A stretch of 64,000 bases of DNA, taken from assembly GCA_016786705.1 (NCBI GenBank), contig JAEUVV010000009.1, positions 307,644 to 371,643 on the forward strand, given 5' to 3'. Source of the stretch: Taibaiella sp. Its GTDB lineage: Bacteria; Bacteroidota; Bacteroidia; Chitinophagales; Chitinophagaceae. Shown in pieces: positions 1-7,500 of the stretch. The translations under genes were made by a program, and so were the position numbers. The notes beneath the pieces were generated by a model. The model did no database searches. It was not told the origin of the DNA and saw only the letters and a list, made by a program, of their open reading frames with translations. Position 1 is the stretch's first letter; each line of letters starts with the position of its first letter.

Positions 1-41
1 AAAAGTTAAGGACGACCTGGCAGGTCGTCCTTAACTTTTTA
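1..41. terminator. Bidirectional intrinsic terminator downstream of fumC
   Basis: A near-perfect palindrome with 19-base arms around a single central base, flanked by A-rich sequence on the left and a T run on the right. It lies 20 bases past the fumC stop codon and can serve as a rho-independent terminator on either strand. Confidence 0.85.
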
Positions 42-60
42 TGTCATTCTAAATAGTCAA

Positions 61-1482
61 CTATTTGATGTCGCCGCACATAGCTGCCGGCACTACCCAC
101 TCGTCAAACTGGGCTTCGGTCATGTGCTCAAAATCCAGACCCTGTAATTTATATTCCAGAGCAGCCTGCTTCAGGGTAATACCCCGCTTGTGCGCGTCCT
201 GCGCGATCGCCGCAGCATTGTAGTAACCGATTTTAGTGTTTAAAGCAGTTACCAACATCAGGGAGTTGTTTACGTGCGCATCAATATTTTTTTGAATCGG
301 CTCGATACCTACCGCACATTTATCATTAAAGCTTACCGCGCCTTCACCTATCAGGCGGGCAGAGTGTAAGAAATTATAGATCATTACCGGCTTAAACACG
401 TTCAATTCAAAATGACCGGTTGCACCGCCTACATTGATGGCCACATCATTACCCAGCACCTGGGCCGCGATCATGGTCAACGCTTCACACTGTGTAGGGT
501 TCACTTTACCCGGCATGATGGAAGAACCCGGCTCATTATCCGGGATATGTAACTCGCCGATACCTGCACGGGGACCGGAAGCCAGCATACGCACGTCATT
601 TGCGATCTTCATCAGGCTGCATGCTACCGTTTTCAGGGCGCCATGAGACTCTACGATCGCGTCATGCGCGGCTAATGATTCAAATTTATTAGGCGCAGTC
701 ACGAAAGGCAGCCCGGTTAGACCGGCGATTTTCTCCGCTACCAGAACATCATATCCTTTTGGCGTGTTCAGCCCTGTACCTACAGCGGTACCGCCTAAAG
801 CAAGTTCCGCAAGGTGGGGTAAAGTATTTTTAATAGCTTTAATACCATAGTTCAGCTGGGCTACATAGCCGGAGATTTCCTGGCCTAAGGTAAGCGGTGT
901 AGCGTCCATTAAGTGGGTACGGCCGATCTTCACCACGTGCATGTAGGCTTTAGATTTCTCCGCTAAAGTATCGCGCAGTTTTTCCAGGCCCGGGATGGTA
1001 GTTTCTACCAGCATTTTGTAGGCAGCGATGTGCATCGCTGTCGGGAAGGTATCGTTAGAGGATTGAGACTTATTGACATCGTCATTCGGGTTCAATACTT
1101 TCTTCTCATCGGTTAATTTACCACCGGAAAGTACGTGGCCACGGTAAGCGATCACTTCATTACAGTTCATATTGGATTGGGTACCGGAACCGGTTTGCCA
1201 CACTACTAATGGGAATTGGTCGGCTAATTGCCCGTCCAGGATCTCGTCACATACCTGGGCGATCAATGCAGATTTTTCTGCCGGTAAAACACCCAGGTCC
1301 GTATTGGTCAGTGCAGCCGCTTTTTTCAGGTAAGCGAATGCCTGGATGATCTCTTTCGGCATCCTGTTGATGTCCTGCGCAATCTTAAAATTTTCTACTG
1401 AACGTTGTGTTTGTGCGCCATAATACGCATCAACAGGGACTTTTACCTCGCCCATGGTGTCTTTCTCAATACGAAATTCCAT
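61..1482 (-). CDS. fumC: Class II fumarate hydratase
   Basis: Fumarase C catalyses the reversible hydration of fumarate to L-malate in the TCA cycle as a cytoplasmic, iron-independent homotetramer. The 473-residue length is normal for the family. Hallmark motifs are all present: [12 protein letters not shown] (98-109), [11 protein letters not shown] (141-151), GRTH with the active-site region His190, and the signature loop [13 protein letters not shown] (319-331) carrying the catalytic serine. The start ATG gives the usual [13 protein letters not shown] opening. It is transcribed alone, with the palindromic terminator behind it and a candidate -7 box about 70 bases ahead. Nothing is unusual. 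Confidence 0.97.
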   Translation of the reverse strand: MEFRIEKDTMGEVKVPVDAYYGAQTQRSVENFKIAQDINRMPKEIIQAFAYLKKAAALTNTDLGVLPAEKSALIAQVCDEILDGQLADQFPLVVWQTGSGTQSNMNCNEVIAYRGHVLSGGKLTDEKKVLNPNDDVNKSQSSNDTFPTAMHIAAYKMLVETTIPGLEKLRDTLAEKSKAYMHVVKIGRTHLMDATPLTLGQEISGYVAQLNYGIKAIKNTLPHLAELALGGTAVGTGLNTPKGYDVLVAEKIAGLTGLPFVTAPNKFESLAAHDAIVESHGALKTVACSLMKIANDVRMLASGPRAGIGELHIPDNEPGSSIMPGKVNPTQCEALTMIAAQVLGNDVAINVGGATGHFELNVFKPVMIYNFLHSARLIGEGAVSFNDKCAVGIEPIQKNIDAHVNNSLMLVTALNTKIGYYNAAAIAQDAHKRGITLKQAALEYKLQGLDFEHMTEAQFDEWVVPAAMCGDIK

Positions 1483-1552
1483 TATGATTGTAATTTTTTG
1501 TGTTTAATGAAAAAACAAATAATTGGCCGCCCGGGGAAGGCCTTTTGCTGCG

Positions 1553-1560
1553 CAAATGTA
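1553..1560 (-). promoter_or_regulatory. Candidate -7 promoter box for fumC
   Basis: On the minus strand the site reads TACATTTG, matching the Bacteroidota -7 consensus TAnnTTTG. It lies about 70 bases ahead of the fumC start. No clear TTG -33 element at the expected spacing was seen, so the call is tentative. The rest of the 1483-1872 gap is AT-rich and holds no convincing gene. Confidence 0.35.
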
Positions 1561-1872
1561 CGGCAAAAAATGAATAAGCGAAAGTCGACCGATTGCTGGC
1601 TGAACAGGAATGTGTAAAATTATTATAGCAAAACGCCGAATCTTATAAAAACCGCTGGCAAACAACAATATTGTTTAGCCAGTCTCCTAGTAAGTACAAA
1701 AAAAATTTCATAAAAGTTACAAAGGAGTCCATAAAATCCCTTTCTATCTAGGGTAAGCCTAAGGCTCTAAACCGGACTGTGAGAAACGTTATTTACATAA
1801 AAAAGTCGGAATATTCAGCCTTTCATACACTACTTTGTAGGGTAATTTGCATAAATGAGGTGCTACATTTGT

Positions 1873-1902
1873 AAAAGAGACGGCTCGTGAGCCATCTCTT
1901 TT
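1873..1902 (-). terminator. Intrinsic terminator of the 1917-2756 gene
   Basis: An inverted repeat with arms AAAAGAGA and TCTCTTTT plus inner GGCT/AGCC pairs (one C-A mismatch), ending in a T-rich stretch on the minus strand just after the stop codon of the 279-residue gene. Confidence 0.7.
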
Positions 1903-1916
1903 ATATTTTTTACTTC

Positions 1917-2756
1917 CTAAAATGTAAAAAGATTAACTCCTATTTTCAATCCTATAGAAACGAATTTGTTCCTAACTACTTCGTAATAATTCTCTTGCCC
2001 CTCACTTCCATATCTCTCTCCCCAAGGACCAATAACGAAATCTTTTAGAATAAAATTTCCATTTTGAACTCTTTCCAAGCCAGAGGGTTGGCTAAAACTG
2101 TTAGAACTAAGAGTGCTCATTATACCTACATAATATTTTCTTTTACCCCTGGCCGAATTGAAATGATATGTAATAGCACCTTCTATCAGCAACGGTCCGA
2201 TAAAGGAGTATCCTTCGTTGGTAAATTTGCGATCATAAAATGCAAAAGCCGATGTTTCATTATTAAGGTTATCAAGCGCAGTAACAGGAACGTTTTCTTT
2301 ATTAGAAGTCAAGGGAATTATTTTCTTTGCGGCAAATTCAACCCAAAAACTGCTGGAACTATTCATCCTGAATTCATACCCGACTGTTGGGCCAACAGCA
2401 AAGTACGCAAAGCCGGTATTTATATCTTCATTGAAAATCATGCCACTAAATTCTCCATCAAATCTCATTAGGTTTAATTTTGGATAGTAGAGATTTATTC
2501 GTTCAGCATGATAGCCAAAATCTATTGATCCTCCATAGGTAAATCCAAATTTAGTTATCCTTTGGTATCCTATTTCAACACTTCCTCCTATTTGATTTTT
2601 CGAATGTACGGCATCATCTAAAAAGTCATCATGGCTGACATCTACTTTGTTGAATAAGAGTTTTGGTTTTAAACTTAGGTTGACTTGATTTTCTTGTGAT
2701 ATCGCATTATTAAAATAGCATGTGCACCCGACAACAACAAATAATGATTTTTTCAT
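1917..2756 (-). CDS. Secreted, probable outer-membrane beta-barrel protein
   Basis: I do not recognise a named family. The 279-residue product opens with a short signal peptide (MKKSLFVVVG.., likely cleaved after AISQ). The rest alternates hydrophobic and polar residues with many aromatic turns (GGSVEIGYQRITKFGFTYGG, GYEFRMNSSSSFWVEFAAKK), as in porin-like or OmpA-like beta-barrels, and it ends in the hydrophobic strand GLKIGVNLFTF. It is the outermost gene of an AT-rich accessory island, has its own terminator, and is separated by about 50 bases from the next gene on the same strand. The barrel call is an inference from residue pattern only. Confidence 0.65.
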   Translation of the reverse strand: MKKSLFVVVGCTCYFNNAISQENQVNLSLKPKLLFNKVDVSHDDFLDDAVHSKNQIGGSVEIGYQRITKFGFTYGGSIDFGYHAERINLYYPKLNLMRFDGEFSGMIFNEDINTGFAYFAVGPTVGYEFRMNSSSSFWVEFAAKKIIPLTSNKENVPVTALDNLNNETSAFAFYDRKFTNEGYSFIGPLLIEGAITYHFNSARGKRKYYVGIMSTLSSNSFSQPSGLERVQNGNFILKDFVIGPWGERYGSEGQENYYEVVRNKFVSIGLKIGVNLFTF

Positions 2757-2808
2757 TTTTTAGACTTGTTTACCCTTCTGCTTTGGAATAGATTTATCAA
2801 AAAGTGTT

Positions 2809-3165
2809 CTACTGATTATATTTAATAAGTGCGCGGAAGAATTTGATGAAAGAATTAAATTTTCTACTAAATTCTATTTTACCATTACTTGCGTCCAAAA
2901 AAATTTCATGTGTCCAGTAGAGAGTCTTATCGTTAAATAGCATGATTGAAATTTTATCCATTGGTCCAAAATTCAATAATGAACCATAAGTAATATTAAT
3001 TACAGATTTTTCCTTACCCGAGATAAATAGGTCATTGACATAATGTATCAACATTTTGATTGTATCTGCGTCTTTTACTACTCGCGCGGAAATAAAAGGG
3101 GAAGAAGAATTTAGAGAAATTGAATCACGGTTGAATGTTATTATATGTTGAATAGGATTTTTCAA
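2809..3165 (-). pseudogene. Degenerate immunity-like protein, truncated paralogue of 5925-6413
   Basis: The open frame covers 118 residues but has no ATG at its beginning. The first usable start is TTG at 3165, and the frame simply opens after a TAA a few codons further up, so the natural N-terminus seems lost. The sequence aligns by eye to the C-terminal two thirds of the 162-residue protein at 5925-6413: a shared DTI followed by a Y..F segment, a central I.I.L strand, and a closing F.SF.KF helix. No signal peptide. Probably the remnant of a duplicated RHS immunity gene, an inference from position and similarity; it could still be expressed from TTG. Confidence 0.5.
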
Positions 3166-3317
3166 AATATTCGAATTCGATTAACAGTCCGTACTAAATT
3201 TATTGATTTCCTTAAGTACTGCTTGACTGATTATATGGATGAAACGGATTTGAATTATAGGGTGTAGGGAAGAAATTAAGGACGGCTATTGCGTCCTTTG
3301 CTATACAAGTTATTTTG

Positions 3318-3650
3318 TTATTGTTTTATGAATATAAAGTCTTCTGTGCCACCTGCGTAACGCAAAATCAACCTATCATCAAGAATTCTCCCTCTCATGA
3401 AATTTGTTCTTAATGAATCTCCTTCAACCCTATAGTAAACAACATAGAGCGTAGAGGAATCGACTTCGTTATTAATGACATTGTAAAAATGGGATTTTTC
3501 GGAATCTATAAAATGGAATAGAAAATCTTCACTTTTATAAATGTTATTGAGCACTTTTTCGTAGCCTACTTTTTCCTTTTCTTTTTCTTTCTTTTTGCAG
3601 GAAGCAAAAACGAATACTGATAGAATTGTTAATAATAAAGCGCTTCGCAT
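3318..3650 (-). CDS. Small lipoprotein, possible C10 protease accessory or inhibitor
   Basis: A 110-residue predicted lipoprotein. The signal peptide ends in the lipobox VFASC (Cys18), followed by a charged KKKEKEKEK linker and a compact beta-rich domain of about 80 residues. No known family was recognised. It is the last of three genes packed behind the C10 protease (4208-5515), with a gap of 10 bases to the 178-residue lipoprotein gene ahead of it. In Bacteroides fragilis and streptococci, C10 proteases are co-transcribed with small inhibitors, so this and its neighbour are reasonable inhibitor candidates. That role is inferred from gene order alone. Confidence 0.65.
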   Translation of the reverse strand: MRSALLLTILSVFVFASCKKKEKEKEKVGYEKVLNNIYKSEDFLFHFIDSEKSHFYNVINNEVDSSTLYVVYYRVEGDSLRTNFMRGRILDDRLILRYAGGTEDFIFIKQ

Positions 3651-3660
3651 AAGCTTTGTT

Positions 3661-4197
3661 TTAGTCTTTTATTAAATTGTAAATAGGAGGCTTACTACCT
3701 TGAGGCATAAGCTCTGTATTTATTTCCGCATCTCGACCGTTATACTTAATGACCGTAAATGGGTTGTTACATTGACAGACATCCTGCATACCTTCTTTGT
3801 TGCTCACGTTTCTACTTTCGACATAAAGTGTATCCACATCACCATCGGGGAATTCAAAATACCAATAGTTATGTATTACACCAAAGGAATTCACATTTAC
3901 ACAAATCCGTACTCCTTGTTCATCCCAAAAGGTATTACCCGAATAATAAGAAGGTTTGAGTAGATGATTTGCAGTTGAGCTATCATTTCCAGGGCTCCTG
4001 TAATATTTTGTACTGCCTACCATATAGTACATTTTAAGGTTATCAATGATACTATCCGGAAGTTTGTCTCCATTTTGAACAATACGATAAGCAAAAATAT
4101 TTATATCAAGGCCATACTTATTCGGGTCTTCTTTTGGCCGGCAAGAGGATAATGTAGCAAAAGAAAATAATGAGACGGTCAAAAATTTCTTAATCAT
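3661..4197 (-). CDS. Small lipoprotein immediately downstream of C10 protease
   Basis: A 178-residue lipoprotein with signal peptide and lipobox LSSC (Cys19), then a beta-rich domain with paired cysteines late in the chain (DVCQCNN). No family recognised. It follows the C10 peptidase gene with only 10 bases between stop and start and precedes the 110-residue lipoprotein by 10 bases, so the three form one transcription unit. Its position matches that of the inhibitor (spi or bfi type) in characterised C10 protease operons. The lipid anchor would keep it in the same envelope compartment as the protease. Confidence 0.7.
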   Translation of the reverse strand: MIKKFLTVSLFSFATLSSCRPKEDPNKYGLDINIFAYRIVQNGDKLPDSIIDNLKMYYMVGSTKYYRSPGNDSSTANHLLKPSYYSGNTFWDEQGVRICVNVNSFGVIHNYWYFEFPDGDVDTLYVESRNVSNKEGMQDVCQCNNPFTVIKYNGRDAEINTELMPQGSKPPIYNLIKD

Positions 4198-4207
4198 TTA
4201 ATAAGTA

Positions 4208-5515
4208 TTAGGGGTATATATTTTTGATGATCGTCCTTTGATATTGGTAGTTTTTTCCTGGATAAGGTGCCCACTCAGACTCATAGAACCAATCATTGTA
4301 GTGCCCGTAATATCCCCAATTCATGTGGAACCAAAACTCATTGAAACAATTAATATTGTTTCTCCTAAAACCATCAACCAACCATGCGTGAATGTCATCA
4401 TATTCAGTAGTTTTAAAAATAAGGAAACCTTTATGAATAGCCTTTGCCGCACCACCAACGTAAACGACTCTGTTGTCTAGAATATTATTTCTGATATTAT
4501 ATCTTTCGGAATTGACATATTGTATAAAATCTCCACCAGATGCAAATGCGTAATAATATTCCAATGTAGGTGAAACTCTCGCGGATGGTGCCGATGTTTC
4601 GCTACAACCAAAATTTGCCTGTAATTGGGAATTGGTACATAAATCTGCGATTAATCTTTGTGACTCTGTGGTAGCGCTTATATTATACATACCCGCATAA
4701 TTATAATTTGGATTTGGCTTGCTCCAATGCTTTAATATTTGGGCTGTAGCGATGGGTACACAGCCCGATAAAGGCTTATTGCCATTGCAAGAAGTAGATG
4801 TATTGAGTAAATAATTGAAATCATTTTGTGGTAAAATAGCAAAACCATTACCCTGTCCCCACTTGGTTTGTGTCAATGGTCCAACGACTTCGTTGGTCTG
4901 ATTGTCCCAGTTTACGCATGGGCTTGGTGAAGGAGTCCAATTTTCCGGATGAATACAACAATCATTAAGTTGCATATGATCGATGGTATATGCCCAGGTG
5001 GAATAGGCAGCCTCGAATTTATCTTTATCATTCAAGCTTCCCTCACGTATAAGGTCAATGTTTTCCAGGTTACTCATCATCCATTCATACATACCTGCAG
5101 GAATTGAATCGCCTACATTTAGCGAGCCCGACTCACCAAATGCCAAAATTGGTTCATAACGGTAGTCGGCTGAAATAATGGTATATCCTTCGCCATTTGC
5201 ATAGTTGAATACGTATGCTGTAGGAGGTAAATCAGGGTCAGTACGAAGGGGGAAAAAACTGGTTATCTCCCTGCCATCACCGGTTATAAACGCATCTGAT
5301 TCATTCTGAAAATGGTTTTGTGGCAAGCGTTCTGCTATTAATTGCGCCATTTCCATATCCACGAAATTGGAATCAAGGATTATGTCGGAATTGGTTGTAA
5401 GCAATGATGGCGGTTGCCTTTCCAATTCATTGCTTTTCGTACAACTTGTCAGGGATGCTATTGTTAAGCCTATAATGGGTAAGATCGTTAAAAGGTTTTT
5501 GGTTAATGGTTTCAT
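4208..5515 (-). CDS. C10 family (streptopain-like) cysteine protease lipoprotein
   Basis: A 435-residue secreted papain-fold protease of the SpeB/interpain family, made as a zymogen. A lipoprotein signal ends at LTSC (Cys25). A prodomain of the Spi type covers roughly 50-160 (NYANGEGYTIISADYRY, then PILAFGESGSL). The catalytic domain follows, with the nucleophile Cys252 in SGCVPIATAQI and the general base His376 in IHAWLVDGF, then the family's NWGYYGHYNDWFY block near the C-terminus. Both catalytic residues are intact, so it should be active. Known relatives degrade host or prey proteins; here the target is unknown. The two lipoprotein genes that follow may encode inhibitors. Confidence 0.92.
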   Translation of the reverse strand: MKPLTKNLLTILPIIGLTIASLTSCTKSNELERQPPSLLTTNSDIILDSNFVDMEMAQLIAERLPQNHFQNESDAFITGDGREITSFFPLRTDPDLPPTAYVFNYANGEGYTIISADYRYEPILAFGESGSLNVGDSIPAGMYEWMMSNLENIDLIREGSLNDKDKFEAAYSTWAYTIDHMQLNDCCIHPENWTPSPSPCVNWDNQTNEVVGPLTQTKWGQGNGFAILPQNDFNYLLNTSTSCNGNKPLSGCVPIATAQILKHWSKPNPNYNYAGMYNISATTESQRLIADLCTNSQLQANFGCSETSAPSARVSPTLEYYYAFASGGDFIQYVNSERYNIRNNILDNRVVYVGGAAKAIHKGFLIFKTTEYDDIHAWLVDGFRRNNINCFNEFWFHMNWGYYGHYNDWFYESEWAPYPGKNYQYQRTIIKNIYP

Positions 5516-5658
5516 TAATGGTTTGGTTGGTTTGAATAGGTTACTATTAGTAAATATTATTGTTTTTTAATATAACTTAGTTCATGCGGTTTTGGCAGAC
5601 TTCCTTTGTTGTGGATATTCACCCTGCTAGAACCCTTTGATGATTTTTTAGTTTGAGA

Positions 5659-5838
5659 CTATTTATTTTGGTTAGAATTAGGTGAGTTCGTTTTTTTTGA
5701 GGATGAGATCGTGATGTCTGATTCGCTAATATTTAACTTGTTATCGCTAATTATATTAATGGTTTTTGGATTGTTCTGTGCACTAGAAATAAATGAGCAG
5801 TATAATAACGTAACGAAAATGTTTACTATCTTCTTCAT
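5659..5838 (-). CDS. 59-residue secreted peptide
   Basis: A short open frame with an ATG start and TAG stop encodes a classical signal peptide (MKKIVNIFVTLLYCSFISSAQ, predicted cleavage after SAQ) and a mature peptide of about 38 residues rich in Ser, Asn, Ile and Lys, with no cysteines. The clean signal peptide in frame with an ATG is the main reason to accept it. It lies between the C10 protease and the immunity-like gene on the same strand, with a poor Shine-Dalgarno as is usual in Bacteroidota. Function unknown; it could be a secreted effector, a pheromone-like peptide, or the residue of a longer gene. Confidence 0.5.
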   Translation of the reverse strand: MKKIVNIFVTLLYCSFISSAQNNPKTINIISDNKLNISESDITISSSKKTNSPNSNQNK

Positions 5839-5924
5839 GTAATTTTATTGATTTATATATTCAATAATTGGTTAGTCGACTAAATTTGTAATGTTATTTT
5901 ATCTATCTCTTTAAGAGATAATTT

Positions 5925-6413
5925 TCACATTACAATTTCCTCGATAAATTTTAGAAATGAAATAAATTTAGGATTGTATTCTATGATATAATCCTCAGAG
6001 CCAATTTTGTTTGAAAACACTTCTGTTTCTGCATTTTTATAATATAAAGTAATTTTAATAGTTGAATATTCGCCAGTAATTGGACCTTCTATTTTGGTTC
6101 TTTTTAATTCTATTGTTTCTGATTCGTCAACATAAAACTGCTGTAAATAGGATTGGATAATAGCAATTGTATCCTTATTGTAAACTTTTTTGTTAGTTAT
6201 TTTAAATCCATTTGATGTTATATATATATACTTTGGATAATACGAGATCTTGGAAAATATGGTATTGGTCATATCATCATATTCTATCAATGCATGTTCT
6301 AACCTCTTTACAACTTTATTTGATTTTGCACAATAAATTGTACTATCAATTTTTGGTTGAAATTTAGTTGCATCCTCCGAGAATAATAGTAAAAAAAACA
6401 AATTCTGTAACAT
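5925..6413 (-). CDS. Putative immunity-like protein with N-terminal hydrophobic segment
   Basis: A 162-residue protein with a short hydrophobic start (MLQNLFFLLLF) that may be a weak signal or anchor. The rest is an alpha/beta domain rich in Ile, Lys, Tyr and Glu. No family recognised. It lies 20 bases behind the orphan RHS toxin tail (6434-6873), the standard position of a cognate immunity gene, and a truncated relative lies at 2809-3165. AT-rich codon use sets it apart from the RHS gene. An immunity role is inferred from context. Confidence 0.6.
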   Translation of the reverse strand: MLQNLFFLLLFSEDATKFQPKIDSTIYCAKSNKVVKRLEHALIEYDDMTNTIFSKISYYPKYIYITSNGFKITNKKVYNKDTIAIIQSYLQQFYVDESETIELKRTKIEGPITGEYSTIKITLYYKNAETEVFSNKIGSEDYIIEYNPKFISFLKFIEEIVM

Positions 6414-6433
6414 AATTAAATATTTAGAGTTAA

Positions 6434-6873
6434 CTACTGTCCTAATCTTTTACGATTTTCATGATAATATTTGTCTAATAGTTTTTGATTTTCAGGGCTT
6501 AATTCCTGGTCTAGCTCATCACAGTAATACTTTTTAAGATTATTTAACATGTAAAATTTATATGAGGGCGTTGTCTTTTCCCAAAGTTCATGTTTCATCA
6601 CATTTTCGTACGCTAGACAGTGATTACCAGGGGTTGTACCCCCTTCAATTTTATCCCTAATTCCTAATATCATGTGTGAGTACCATTCATGCACGAAAAG
6701 TGAAGCAGCAATATTTTCAACTGTTGTTTCATAATGATATCTTCCTGTTCCACTTATTTCATCATTAATCCTAATTGTATTCCAGGCACCCGGCCTATTA
6801 GCAACAAAATGAATTTTTCCTCCATTGGCATTATCGTATTGACGGCTCTGTTATTAGCGTACCTATACGGATT
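6434..6873 (-). pseudogene. Orphan RHS C-terminal toxin tail, frameshifted
   Basis: The last 86 codons form an open frame from a GTG at 6694, but the same frame runs open and homology-like up to 6850, where two TAA codons block it. Just upstream, in another frame, an RHS-core-like junction can be read (NPYRYANNRAVN, 6873-6838). Joined, this gives a typical RHS core end followed by a tail DNANGGKIHFVANRPGAW and HEWYSH. HEWYSH fits the HExxxH pattern of metallopeptidase-like RHS tails. So this is a displaced toxin module that has lost its RHS body and start, next to its probable immunity gene at 5925. The metalloprotease reading is an inference from one motif. Confidence 0.55.
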
Positions 6874-6973
6874 AAAAATCCGAATGGATTAAGCCTGAAA
6901 GTATACAAAGCACAAAATCTTCTATAATAGTGGATTTCATGCTTTTAGTAAACATAAACAATGCTATATGCCA

Positions 6974-7462
6974 TTATTCTTTTCTCCAAGTTCTATACTG
7001 AATATCAAACTCATTGGGAAAATCATGGTTATCCATATTTTCATAATTAATTAAGAAGGAATATTTGTAATTCACATTTAGCACAAAACAAGTATGTCCG
7101 TCATCTTTAAAAGCAACGTTCAGAGCATTATGCAAGGCGACTTCGCCTTTAGACAAGAACATCCCACAATACTCATAATGATCTGTATAAATATAACAAT
7201 CCTCACCTCCTAAGTTTTTACAAATAGTATATAAAAGTTTTGATTGTTCAAAATTTTTAGAATTCCCGGAAATAGACTCATATTCTGTTTGAACTCTATG
7301 AGCCATAGATTTGAGCGTTTTCATAACCTCATCTGTCTTCTCCAAGTCTACATATTTCAGATCTTCTTCTTGAAAACCCGACTGTAAAAATACATTCCGA
7401 TAAACAGAGAACATTTTATCTCCTTTATTTTTTCGCAGTAAATAATCTAATCGTCTGGTCAT
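6974..7462 (-). CDS. Putative immunity protein for the RHS toxin
   Basis: A 162-residue cytoplasmic-looking protein without signal peptide. It has a helical first half (residues 1-65, many Lys/Glu) and a mixed alpha/beta second half containing the segment CYIYTDHYEYCGMF. No family recognised. It begins 23 bases after the stop codon of the RHS gene, on the same strand and separated from it only by a 19-bp tandem duplication. That is the expected place of a cognate immunity gene in an RHS polymorphic toxin locus. Its AT-rich composition matches the variable toxin tail rather than the conserved RHS body, as is usual for exchangeable toxin-immunity modules. Confidence 0.65.
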   Translation of the reverse strand: MTRRLDYLLRKNKGDKMFSVYRNVFLQSGFQEEDLKYVDLEKTDEVMKTLKSMAHRVQTEYESISGNSKNFEQSKLLYTICKNLGGEDCYIYTDHYEYCGMFLSKGEVALHNALNVAFKDDGHTCFVLNVNYKYSFLINYENMDNHDFPNEFDIQYRTWRKE

Positions 7463-7500
7463 TTTTTTATGTTTTATTCCATTTTTTATGTTTTATTCCA
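7463..7500. repeat. 19-bp perfect tandem duplication at the toxin-immunity junction
   Basis: Two back-to-back identical 19-bp units (7463-7481 and 7482-7500). The RHS stop codon lies in the right-hand copy and the immunity gene ATG begins one base past the left-hand copy. The unit contains the end of the RHS reading frame, so the duplication has moved the two genes apart by 19 bases. Confidence 0.85.
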
